This document shows positions 1 to 10,957 of a DNA stretch of 64,000 nucleotides, in pieces. Position 1 is the first letter of the stretch, and the number at the start of each line of letters is the position of its first letter. The notes beneath the pieces are model-generated. The model ran no database searches. It was not told where the DNA came from and saw only the letters and a program-made list of their open reading frames with translations. This DNA comes from Promerops cafer (taxonomy: Eukaryota > Chordata > Aves > Passeriformes > Nectariniidae). The stretch covers positions 763,476-827,475 of the forward strand of contig VZSE01008770.1 in assembly GCA_013398275.1 (NCBI GenBank). Reading direction: 5' to 3'. A program made the position numbers and the translations under genes.

Positions 1-2487
1 GACCATTATTCTACAAACAACAAGCCCTTAGAGTGCAGAAAGGGAAGGAGCTGTTGCATTTTGTTCAGCTCCAGAAAAGGTGGTGACCAAAGCCAATGCT
101 AAATTGTGGTGGTAACAAAATTTTTGAGCTTACTTTTATGTAACATCTTTCTTAACCTTTTCCTGTGCTTCAGGACACCTCATGCACATCAAATAATTCG
201 TAAACCACTTGTTTCTTTTTGCATTTTTGTTGTAAATGCAGTGGTCAGCATGACTTTTCTGTCTGCAGCTGTTGCTGGGTTTAGGGAGGTGAGGGGGTTT
301 CTTGCTTATCCATCCCAAATGTAGCCAAAGCAGCCACAGGAACACGAGGAGCCTTTGCACTGTTTTTATCCCTAAAAAAAGCTCCTATTCTCTGCACCCA
401 TCCCTTGAGGACTTTCTGCTCCCAGTTTTAGCATGAGAAAACAGAATTGCTACCACAGTTCATCCACCTCGGGAAGCGACACTAGAAGGGATATGAGGTT
501 TTCCAGGATTACTTATAGGGAATTTTGGACTGTGCCCTTGGTGTCCATTCTATTTTATCCACATAGGTACAAGCAGAATGTGCTGCTTGGTTCATTTCCC
601 TCCTGAGCCTCAGTCCAGCCATTTTTGCCCTGAGGTAAGAGAGAGGAGAGATTGCTCCCTGGCTGTGTTTCATCTCACACAGTGGGACACAGGAGCTGAG
701 AGTCACTTAAAAACAAATGGATGCTGCTGTAGGGGCCATACAAGAATAAGGTGTCTGCCTAGGGACTCAAATGGCTGGGATTTTTTTCCAGCTAACACTC
801 ATTATTTGCTGTCTCTTCTGATGCTAAAGCGGGATCTTAACAGTGGTGAGGAATGCTGCTGACAGCCCCAGTGTGGTATTTCCTTCACCCTCTGGACTAT
901 GATTTCCAGAGAGATGAAACGCTGCTCTGAAGCAAGGGGGGATGCAGCAGGTTTATTTTCTTGTGGGAGAGACTCTGCTCTGCACCTGCTGTACCCAGCC
1001 AAGGCACTCCTGTCCCATCAGAGCTCCCCACGTTGCCCTCTGAAGGCACTGCAGACATGGATGGCACCTGCAGTAAAAACAGGCTTACTGCAGGTGAGTC
1101 AACACCTAATTCAGTGCCAAAATAAGTATATTTTATAAGGAAAAATTTCCATATGCTTCAGTCTCTCCATTTTTCTCAGAAGCTGGATTTGTTTCCTTAT
1201 CTGCAGTAATTTTTCAGCCATTTTAAGTTTGTTTCCTCCTTAGCTGTGGAAAGCAATGTTTTCTCCTGAGGTGTTCAAGCATTGCTTGATCATACTCCCA
1301 AGAAGCATTTGGAAAGGCAAACCGGATCTAATTAGCATTTTAGCTTAAGATAATTGGTCCAGAGCAAAGGCCTGCCATGATATTTTTCAGTTTAAAGATT
1401 ATTATGCCTTCTCAAGCTCCTTAAAAATAGCCCTCCCCAAAAATTGCTGCACCAGTTGTGTTAAAATTGTCTCAGAATTGAGGTGGATAGTCATGTAGAT
1501 AAAACAGTATCTAAAATATGACATTTCCTGGCTTATGACACTGAACATAAGATTGGTATTTACACTTTACCTTGCAGTAAATAGGAACCTTTTCATAAAA
1601 CCTTGACTCCATCTCAAACCATCGCTAAAACAAAGGCCTGAGATGTATCTTCAGAGGGAAATAAAAAAAAACCCAAAACAATTTTTCAAGCATTTTTTTC
1701 ATTTTGGGTAATTCTTCTGTCTTCATTTCCACAGTCCACAAATGCCCACCTAATTCACAGGAACTAGGTTATTGTCTGAAATTCCATCATAGCTTCTTAC
1801 ACATTATTGCAAGCTAATTGTTTTTCACATGAAAGAATAATTCCTGTGGGCAAATTTAAATTATTGCTTTCAATTTAATTATGTGTGCTTATCTACTATT
1901 ATTTTAAAACAAAAGTAAAATTACGTTTCCTGTAAGTCCTTTGTTTTTTTTTTTCTCTTTTCTTAGTGGCTTGATTATATGTCTTTTTAGTGGTTTTAAT
2001 GGAAAATTAATACCAGTATGACCAGACATGCCCAGAACTGCACTCTGTATCATACTACCATTAGAATATAATATAGATAAATATAGATATCTCATATATT
2101 GATTATTAAATTATCCTGTTTTGTGGAGGTTTTGGAAATCCTCCTCAGTCTTCTCTTTTATGCAATTTTCAAATGCTGCCAACACAACACTCCATTTTCC
2201 ACAACCCTTAAATATTATGACAACACTGGGAGTCACTTTCTGAATAGAAAATTTTTGCAATAATGAAATGTTGGCAATTGATTCCTATTTAGATAGGCTT
2301 TTATTACATTTTTTTTAATGTTAAAATCTCTTAAGCTTGAGATGTGAAGAATGTTTCAAATTTCCAATCTGTTAATCATCTTGCTTTTGCAATGCAGAAA
2401 CCATCAGATCACTCCCTTGATACTAAAGACATTTAATTTAGCTGTGGACATATTTTTATTTCAGTGTATCTGTAACAAGTGAGCAAG
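1..2487. other. Unique AT-rich noncoding DNA
   Basis: I see no gene, RNA gene or recognisable repeat here. Open frames are under 100 codons, occur on both strands and show no domain or signal. Short pyrimidine and A-rich runs are scattered through it. It reads as ordinary intergenic or intronic bird DNA. Confidence 0.6.
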
Positions 2488-2511
2488 AAAAAAAAAAAAA
2501 AAAGAAAAAAA
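2488..2511 (+). repeat. Poly-A tract
   Basis: An almost pure A run broken by one G. No retroposed body is recognisable upstream, so I call it simple sequence and not the tail of a processed copy. Confidence 0.85.
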
Positions 2512-4559
2512 TCCACAGTTGAAATATTAGTTTTCTAAACTCACAAAATAAAGTGAGTTTATAAATCACCCAGAGCTACTGAACAAGTAACATTGGAAAT
2601 GCCCTCTCAAAATTTATCAGTCCATGCTCCCTAATAAATCAGAGATTACCTACTTTAATAGAAACTTCAGGTTTGCTTGTTCTGGTTGAGGTTAGGAAAT
2701 GGTTGACCCCAGTTTCTCATTAGCAGCTAGTTCAGAGTTCAGGTAAAAGAATCAGCCAAAAGTTGAAATATTCACCACAGAACCTGGAGTAATTATTTTT
2801 CTGAAAAAAATCATTTTCTTGAAGGAGTTTCATTTTCTGCTTTTCTGGGGGTTTTTTGTTGAGTTTTTTTTTAACTCTTCCTCTCTCTAATCTGAGCTAG
2901 CAACTAAAACCCTTCGAAGTAACATAAAAACAGGAAAGAACACATTTTGACAGAGATTGAACTGGAAACACTTTTCATGACTGCACTTGAAGGAAAATTC
3001 CTTATACCTTAATTATATTAACAATATTAGTAAAATCTCACTAAGGATAAAAAATAAAGCAAATCAGTGACCTATTTAATTATAGGATTATCAATGGTAT
3101 GGATGGCATTAGCTTGTGGTCCCAGATCTCTCCCAGGTTGAATATTAGGTGAATAACTTGATTTCCCAGGACACACAGACACATCCACACCTCTGTACCT
3201 GCAACTGAGCACTGTGGATTGGATTTGAACCACTTACCCCAAAAGCAAATGATCAATCCTCGACTCCATCAGTACTTATAATCTTGGTTAAATATTTGGA
3301 AATTTCAACAAATTTCCTCCTTGAATTCTTTCAGATTCTGGCCTTTTCTTGTCAGTTAGCACCTTGAGAACTGTTGTAGATGAGGGGGAAAAAAAAAAAA
3401 AAAAGATAAATTTACATAGGTGGAGTTCATCTAAATAAAACTCCTTTAAATCTTTTAAATCCTTTCTGAAACAGGTGATTAATTTATTAACAGCACTGGG
3501 AATCTGTGTCCAGAAGTAAAAGGCATGGCTGTCTAGGTGTGAATGTAACAGGAAAGATGTAAATCTTGCCCATCATTTTTTAAAGACAACTCTGAGTGGC
3601 AGATGGTAGAAAAATATTTAAGTTTTAGTAAAAAACATTTTCCTTGCATGGTCATCCTACAACATCACATTCTCCAGTTATAAGTACAGGGCTTCCATCG
3701 AGTAAAGCATTTTTTAATTAAAGGAGAAAATATTGAAATATATTCATCAAAGAACATGGAAGGGTTTATTTTTCTATTTGTTTTTAATTTGCAAATCAGA
3801 GTGAGATCTAAGGGAATAGCGTTTTTGTACAATGCACACATTAAAAACTTCATGGACTCAGTGAGAGATATCTCACAAAGGATGAAGATTCTCAATTCTT
3901 GGGGCAGCTTAGGAAAATCTTATTATCAATCATTTTTAGGAAAAAGAAGACAAGAATAAATCTGCAGCAACTTCTACCTAAATTGAATAATCACTTTACA
4001 GCTTGTCCTGAAACAAGATATTTTCAAGTTGATTCAGACTGACGTGTTCTCATGTTTAATGTCCCTCCTCATCCTATTGATAAGGTGACAATATCCTTGA
4101 CTGCTCCCATCCCTCACAGCTGAGGATGTGGCTCTGTTTGAAATCATCACTGAGAGGCAAAGTCAGTGTGAAATGTCTCTTTTATCATCAAGCTGGGAGG
4201 TGGAGATTTCCTATCTTCTTGCTTAATAAGCAAATCAATGGCCTTAAAACACCCCATACTCCACCCCAAAAATCCTGCAGCAGAGCTGTGACCCTCCTGC
4301 CATTTCCATCCTCTGTAAACAGTGGCTCAGCTGCACTTAGAGCCTCCAGTAGCACTTTTCCTGTTGAGAGGAGTAAGATGAATGTGTCTTTACAAACAGA
4401 CCATGAGGATCTGCTTGCAGATAGGGCCAGGGACTTACAGACAGGGAAGTAACAGCAGAAACCATCAGTTCTAGAAAATGTTACTAATTGACATGGACTG
4501 CTGCTCAGCCAAGGCCATGTTGAATTCCTGAACTTGGAGAAAAAGAACAAAGGCTTATA
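2512..4559. other. Unique AT-rich noncoding DNA
   Basis: Apart from a 16-base A run at 3389-3404, I see nothing recognisable. Two opposed open frames at 4126-4452 (+) and 4188-4550 (-) overlap each other, carry no known domain and are best treated as chance. Confidence 0.55.
3389..3404 (+). repeat. Poly-A tract
   Basis: Sixteen consecutive A residues following a short G run. Simple sequence with no identifiable retroposon upstream. Confidence 0.85.
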
Positions 4560-4564
4560 TAAGA

Positions 4565-4596
4565 GTTATATATATATATATAACTTATATATAAGT
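4565..4596. repeat. Overlapping AT palindromes
   Basis: Positions 4565-4584 form a perfect 20-base palindrome with a TA-repeat core between GTTA and TAAC. It overlaps a second perfect 14-base palindrome at 4583-4596. The tract can extrude as a cruciform and is prone to slippage. It lies just upstream of the LTR-like block, but I cannot show that the two are connected. Confidence 0.85.
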
Positions 4597-4614
4597 TATA
4601 AAAGAGAGGAAAAA

Positions 4615-4860
4615 AAAGGGGGTGCTTATTAGAGAGGGGCATAGAGTGGGCAGTTTGGGAAGTCTGTACCTTCTGAGTACCTCAGCCAGTGGGAGAAGGA
4701 AGAGGGTGATGCAGCTGGGAAATTAGGATAAAAAGGGGGCTGCGTCCCCCAACAATTTGAGAGACCCCAGGGCCTCTCCCTTTATTTAAAGTTCCAGGAC
4801 TCCTCTGCCTCCTTTTTGGACACAAACCTCTGGGGATGTGAATATCTCTGCACTCTGCCA
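4615..4860 (+). mobile_element. Probable solo LTR of an avian endogenous retrovirus
   Basis: The block has LTR-like architecture on the plus strand. A purine-rich stretch (about 4685-4720) precedes a TATA-like AGGATAAAAAGG at about 4726-4737. A short G5/C5 hairpin (4735-4739 with 4746-4750) follows, then a pyrimidine-rich segment and TTTATTTAAAG at about 4780. The wording resembles passerine ERV LTRs from memory, but no family can be assigned without a search. No gag, pol or env frame flanks it, so a solo LTR is the likeliest form. Ends and target-site duplication could not be fixed, so the boundaries are approximate. Confidence 0.45.
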
Positions 4861-6951
4861 TGAAAGGGGTTTTGAACGCTCAGCTTCACACACAGCAGAG
4901 ATTCCTGATTTGCAGACAACGACAGCAGAGCTTGCCTGTGACCTGAACACCTGCCTGATGCTCGTTCCCTGGCACAGCGGCCCCGGAAAAACCCGGGAAG
5001 GGAGACACGTGTCCGAAAGGCATTGCTGTCTGAGCAGATCTTTCTGCTTTCTCCCAGATGCTCATTCCCACCAGAGCAGCCCTCCTGGATGAACAGCACG
5101 TGGAGGGCAGCCTTTCATCCCTTCTGACACTTCCATACAGCTCCAGCAGATAAGAGTGGCAGGACAATCCGTGTGCTGTCAGCCTGGGCCTGATACCCCC
5201 TGAGATGGATGCATTCCCACTTGGAATCCTCCAGCAGTGCTCAGAAATATTGTCCCTGGAAAAAGACGAGTGCCATGGCAGCGCTTCTCTGTTTCCAAAT
5301 TACAGGGTAAATTAAAAAGATTATTATTAATATTTAATTGAGAGTAACTGGGCATCCAAAAGAGATAAAAGAGAATGAAATAGGATGCAAGGTAGAATTA
5401 ATAATGTACTGGAAATAAGGAGTGAAATGAATTGCCTATAAGGAGACAGAAGCTTGAAAATATGGTCTATAATTCTTGTTCAATAACGTTAATGAAAATT
5501 ATTAACGTTGATGAAAATGGCCATCCTGTCAAGCAGCTACTCCTGGATAATTTTTTTTTTCTTCAGCCATCCTCTTTCCCATTTTATCTTTTAGATTTCA
5601 AGCCTCCTGGCAGGATTGAGCCACACAGTTCAATTTCTGCCCAGCCTGTGAACTCCATGTAAGTGTCACCACGCTTCTGGGGTTATGGCACTTCAGTTGG
5701 AAGCTGCTGAGACTTGATTCTGGCAGTTTTACTTCAAAATGGGTTAAACTAGAGGTGAGGAATGTCTTTAGGGTGGGTTTTTTTCACTGAAGACTAGACA
5801 AAGTTCATAACACTGAGGAATGTTAAAAACTGTATTTTCAAGGAGAAGAACCCAGCTTTGTAATCAAACAGAAAGGTGGAAGAAGAGTTTTGACCTGCAT
5901 GGGCTTTGCAGAGAAAGAGAAAAAACTCAATATTAACTCCTGCCATGTTACCTCAGTGGGTTTTTGTAGTAGCAAACTACCCATAAAATAAAAAGGAATA
6001 CAAAATCCCCTAAATATCTCAACATCCTCTGTTGGTTTCCTTTTAATAAATATATGATGAATTTAAACCTTTTGGAATACATAATGTAATTCTCCACTGC
6101 TGACTTGATAAAACTGTATTCTCCATTTCAGAATAGAAAGAAACAATTTCCCAACACTCAGGGCAAGATATAATTATTATTACATAATAGTACTAAAAAC
6201 TGCTTTGTTTTTTGAGACTTGAAATACTGGACTGAACTGAGATAATCAGGTTTTCTTTTGCTAGCCCAAGAATCTTTATCCTTTCTGAGGTAGCTCTCAC
6301 CAAGTCCATGAAGCTTTTTAATGTGTTGCTTCTTTCTTTTCCTTTTCTAGGACTTGCTACAGGTGTTTCTTCTTTGTTTTCCTTTTCCCCCTCTTGCTCA
6401 CTCCACAGCTCTTAGATCTCTGATAGGTTTTATTTTGTACATATGACACTTGTGCCTAATTCCCAGTCTTGGATTTCAGAAAAGTGCAGCACCAGCTTGT
6501 ACTTTCAAAATAAATACAGTGGCAGCCAGCCACTGTAATCAAATAAATATTTTTACTAGCAGGGTACATTACAATTCAGCTCTAGAACATTGAACTCGAG
6601 AATTGGTTGGAGCTGAATATATGAAACTGTTAAAAGCCCATTTCAATAAAACATTGGCAGGGGTCCCAAGCCAAAGCCCAGGGATGTCAATGAGAGACGT
6701 TTCCTTGGCTTTAGTGCACTGCATGATTGGCTTTAGAGAAACAGAGTTTTTTTTCCAATTATATTAAAGCAATTCTGGCATAGTCATTTACTTTTTGATA
6801 AAATCAGTCTTCCATGGCTGGTAACAAAGCTCACAGGTGAGTGCATGACCACCCACAGGCTGCAAGAGAAAACAAAGACCACATGTCAGGCTAATAATGA
6901 GCAAAGTAAAGCACATGTCACAGTTCATTAAAGATCCATTACTTAGAAGGT
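4861..6951. other. Noncoding DNA with a small CpG-bearing patch
   Basis: The first 300 bases are GC-richer than the surroundings. Six CpGs lie at about 4963-5017, and a 5-bp stem pairs 4982-4986 with 4993-4997. This part could be a continuation of the adjacent LTR-like element or unrelated unique DNA. The remainder is AT-rich with no recognised gene or repeat. Confidence 0.45.
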
Positions 6952-7010
6952 AAAAAAATAAGTAAAAAAAAAAAAAAGAAAAAGAAAAAAGAAAAAAAAG
7001 AAAATAAAAC
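6952..7010 (+). repeat. A-rich low-complexity tract
   Basis: Runs of A interrupted by single G or T residues over about 60 bases. An open frame reading through the opposite strand is an artefact, giving a protein made largely of Phe, Ser and Leu. Confidence 0.85.
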
Positions 7011-7220
7011 CAGTAAAAAGATTGCATGTCCAAAAGTATTTCCAGAGTACACATTAATTATGGCAATTACAGGCGATGCTTAAATGGAAATGGTGGAGAA
7101 ATTATGTATTTTCAATCTTCTTTCTCATATTTGGGCAACAGCACATTAGAACAATGCCAAAACAGGTCTGCCTCAAGCATTCTTTTCTTATCCCCAGTGA
7201 CCTGTATTCTGCAAATTGAT

Positions 7221-7448
7221 ATCACAGAATGGCTTGGGTTGGAAGGGACCATAAAAAACATTTCATTCCAACACCCCTGTAATGGGCAGAGACAAATTCC
7301 ACTACCCCAGGGTGCCCCAAGCACCATCCAACCTGGCCTTGAACATTTCCAGGGATGGGGCATCCACAGTTTCTCTGGGCAACCTGTGCCAGGGCCTCAC
7401 CAGAATTTCTTCAATCTAATTTAAATCTCTCCTCTTTTAGTTTAAAAC
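7221..7448 (-). mobile_element. CR1 LINE fragment, 3' end, minus strand
   Basis: Starts with ATCACAGAATGGCTTGGGTT, the reverse complement of the bird CR1 3' tail. It continues through a diverged GGAAGGGACC block, a CCAACCTGGCCTTGAACA segment and a GGGGCATCCACAG segment, and finishes at CTCCTCTTTTAGTTTAAAAC. Only about 230 bases of the 3' region remain, the usual result of 5' truncation at insertion. It is non-autonomous, with no reverse transcriptase frame. An overlapping plus-strand open frame (7026-7424) is simply the reverse of this repeat. Confidence 0.92.
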
Positions 7449-8552
7449 ATACTGACATTCTGGTTAAAAAAAAAACCCAGCCCAGGTTTGTGTCAAACCA
7501 GAGAATGAATCCTAATGTTCTGAAGGTTTTTTACTCATTTCTGCTGCAGAAAACACCCCTTTCTTGAGTGTAGGTTGTTAGAACTGCCAGGAACAAACCA
7601 CCCAGTATGGATTTGTTGTGCTGACTGATTAATACAACCCATACAACTCTAATACAACTTTATAGCCTTTTGAGGGTAGTTTGATCTGCAGAATAGACTC
7701 ATTTGCTCAGGAATATAAGAATCCTTCACTTTGAGTTGTAGATTCCAGTCCATTCAGCCTCTGTGCCCAGCAAGGTTCATAGTCAGTGCTGTGTTTATGA
7801 AGGTCTGTTACAGTTTATGCAGAGGGTTGCAAATAATGATGGTACCAACTGATGGTACTTTCACCTGCTTTTCTCCACGTGAAAGGCACAAAAGCAGAAG
7901 TTACTGTGTCACTGCTGTCAATGCAGCTTACATTGCATGTTGCATTGCAGAAACAGAGGAGGCAAACCCCCTTTGTTGGTTGTGCTACAAGCCAAGGAAT
8001 TTTGCATTTTTCCTCATTGTCTCCTGGTGGGAAGACTGTGATAAGAATGAAAATACGGGAACAGCTGGAAAGACTGTATTGCCTCAGCATCAGCTTTTCT
8101 GAGAGGTACTCAATGTTTCAAACTTATCAGACAGGAAGGTGAAAGCCTTTTGGGTACAGCACCTTAAAAGCTTTGCAGGCAGGTTTATCCTGCCCCATCA
8201 GGCTTGGCAAGTACTTGTAGCAGCAGTTTATCTCTGTTACTGAGATAAAAACATCCCAAAGGGTCATTTGGACTGCTTAGGAACTAATTTACAATGTCAT
8301 TTGACTTGTGGGGTGTATTTCATTGTTAAGGCACTTTCTATGTTTTGAGGATATATTTTCAAAGCATTTTTCTAAGCATTTCATCTGTGGCTTTTGGACA
8401 GGTGTTTTGCAGCTGGAATCCTGCTTATGGCTTTGAATATCACCTCTTTTCACATATGCCCAGCCCTATGGACAAGGCAGGGGTTCTCACAGAGGCCAAG
8501 CCTGCAGCCCCACTGACACCTTACACATCCTGAGTCTTAGGAGGAATCAACC
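7449..8552. other. Unique noncoding DNA
   Basis: Lies between two CR1 fragments. Three mutually overlapping frames at 7731-8142 on both strands show no known domain. I see no supported gene. Confidence 0.5.
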
Positions 8553-8713
8553 CTGGCCCAAACAGAGGCTGCAAAGCAGCTCTGCAGAAGAGCATTTGGG
8601 GTCCTGGGGCACACCAAGCTGCCATGAGGCAGCAGTGACCCTGGGTGAGGAGTATTGGACAAGATGAGCTGCAGAGGTCCCTTCCAATCTCAGCCATTAT
8701 GTGATTCCGTAAT
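8553..8713 (+). mobile_element. CR1-like fragment with apparent internal deletion, plus strand
   Basis: The right end (about 8641-8713) matches the CR1 3' tail on the plus strand. It has a TTGGACAAGATGAGCTGCAG block, then GGTCCCTTCCAA, then GTGATTCCGTAAT. To its left, CACCAAGCTGCCATGAGGCA recalls a CR1 coding-region segment that normally lies far upstream, so the middle appears to be missing. The tail is clear. The left portion is less certain. Confidence 0.8.
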
Positions 8714-9598
8714 ATTGCAGGTCTCTAAAAGACCTATTTTAGACAGGCATTTTTCCTCAAGCACCCACAAAGATTCTTTAGATGCTTTCCAGATCCCCAT
8801 GCTTTTTCCTGCTGTGTGAATGCAAGTCTGGAATGCAGTGAAAGAGCACAAAGAAAGATCTCAGACCAGCAGAGGAGCTCCCATACCAAACCTCACTTGA
8901 TGTTAAGAGGTTCAGTAAAGCCAAAAATCATGGTCATAAAAATCCTTGCATATGAACTGCTTATCAAAAAAAAGTTGTTTTGGAAATTTGAAGGAGAACA
9001 TTGTCACAAAAGGAAGGATGCTCTCCCTGTCAGCTGGTTAAGTGAAGCAAAACTCCCTAACTATCTTGGAAATGATGCCCACTGAGATAATGAAGGGAAT
9101 CAGACCAATCATTTGTTACCACACCAAAGGGCAGGTCTCACAAGCCCAAGAGCTTTTGATCCCTGTTTCTTTTACACAACCAAACATATAAAGGAATATG
9201 CAACAAATTTGTATAGCTACATGATGATTCCATAATGTCTTTTTAATATCTTCTGTAGGAAATCAAATCTTCGTGAAGCTTCAAGAAATCTATCACTGTC
9301 ATGTAAATCAATCTGCCATGGAAATGGTCTCACTTCTCTTTATATTTCTACATTTTTTACCACTTCATCCAACACATTCCTGCCCCCAAGGCCAGTCAGA
9401 AGTGTTACAGGAAGAGCAAGAATTACTTGTTCCTTAAAATTACCATTGCTTGAGAAAGTGATTTGTTCTTTCTGAGTTAAGTTGTATCAGAGTGTTGTCA
9501 TTTTAAACTTATCTCGCTACTGATAGTGAGTGTAAAGGCAGATACTGGAACATGAAATATGATTTTGACTATAACACTAAAGGGCTATCACAAACTCC
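8714..9598. other. Unique noncoding DNA
   Basis: AT-rich sequence between the CR1 fragment and the first copy of the local duplication. Nothing recognisable. Confidence 0.5.
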
Positions 9599-9599
9599 T

Positions 9600-9785
9600 T
9601 TTGAAAAATGGCTCCTTGTTTACAGTATCAGAAGGTGCAGACACATGGAAATTTACACGGGTAACATAATGGACATTACATAACATATGTAATGTGGACA
9701 TAATGTTTTAAGCTGCTTATATGAACTTCTACAGTTCTTTCTCAGAGCTGAACACTGAAGCCTATTTCCTTGTCTTTCAAAAAAT
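9600..9785 (+). repeat. Local direct duplication, copy 1
   Basis: Matches 10793-10957 in the same orientation. In the left arm (9603-9657), 51 of 55 bases match. In the right arm (9692-9755), 61 of 64 match. The offset falls from 1193 to 1174 bases between the arms, so this copy has 19 extra bases in the middle. That region also holds partly repeated ATAATG/ACATTA words. Similarity fades after about 9785. It is not a family I recognise. Confidence 0.85.
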
Positions 9786-10792
9786 GTAAGTACTAAAAAA
9801 TAGACTTGAAGTACCCAGGTGCTCATGACTGTCGTGTTTTTAGAGCAAAGCAACATTTGCAGAAGTTGTATATTAAGTTTTAAGCATTTACATGCAACAA
9901 CTCTTGGCTTTAATGTTCCTGAGTACTGCACTCACCCCAAACACACTACACAAAAATTTTTGCAGCGTGGTACAAACTGGATGTGCACTATTTACACACA
10001 CACCATCAATTTCCTCTCCCCCAAAGTTTACTCAGCTCAGGAGAGAGAACACAGCAGCTGTGTTACACCACACGTAATGAAACCGCAAGTGCAGATTTGA
10101 GCACAGACCCCAGTTTCAATAGAAAGAGATTTCAGTTTGCTCCTTTAGCTCCTTCTGATGAGCTCTAAGAACAAGAGGAACTCTTCTCCTTTCCCGTGGC
10201 TTCCTGCCCAACAAATTTTGCTCACTCACAGCCCCGAAGACAGCTCTTGATTGTGTTTTGATGTTTCTGCTGACCTATTACTGTATTGACCGTGTGGCAG
10301 CCAAAACATGGATTTGTGTTCTCATTTTTCCCCTGCACTCCTTCCACTCAATCAAACAGGCACACAAACTTCCACCCAACAGGAGAATGCTTTTAAGCCA
10401 TGCTGGTGCTCCTGGGACCAGTGTCACAGGAAATCTTTTCTCGGTACAAAACACAATTAGCTGACTGCTGAGACTCGCCTTTTTTTGCCTCCTGTTTTGC
10501 TTTGCTTCTCCCCACCCTCAGAATACAACAGCCATATTGAGCCTTCTCATCAAAATTACAAAATATTATTTAAAAAAATACTTCCTCTGTGGCAGCTCCT
10601 TCCATCCTATGAAATATTTAGTGAGAGTGATGTAAAGTACTGTTTTTTTGATTTGGAGTAAGTTGCTGCTGACAATTTTTTTTCATAAGGTGCAAACATC
10701 CATCTGAGTTATCATCAGGTATCATCATCATCATTAGTTAGTTTATTATTTTTAGAATAGTCTTTTATTAGTTTACTTGGGGAGAGAAGTAA

Positions 10793-10957
10793 TTTGAAAA
10801 ATGGCTCCTTGTTTACAGTATTGGAAGGTGCAGACACTTGGAAATTTCCATGTGTGTCCTTTTGCATGTGGACATAATGTTTTAAGCTGCTTATATGAAC
10901 TCCTACACTTCCTTCTCAGAGCTGAACACAGTAATAATTTCTTGCTTTCTGCAGAAA
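10793..10957 (+). repeat. Local direct duplication, copy 2
   Basis: Second copy of the segment at 9600-9785, about 1.2 kb downstream in direct orientation, with clear arms at 10796-10850 and 10866-10929. An open frame beginning at 10801 has no counterpart frame kept intact in copy 1, which argues against coding function. It could be a local segmental duplication or two insertions of an unrecognised low-copy repeat. Confidence 0.85.

Noticed and set aside
7026..7424. 132-codon plus-strand open frame
   Set aside because: Most of it is the antisense reading of a CR1 fragment.
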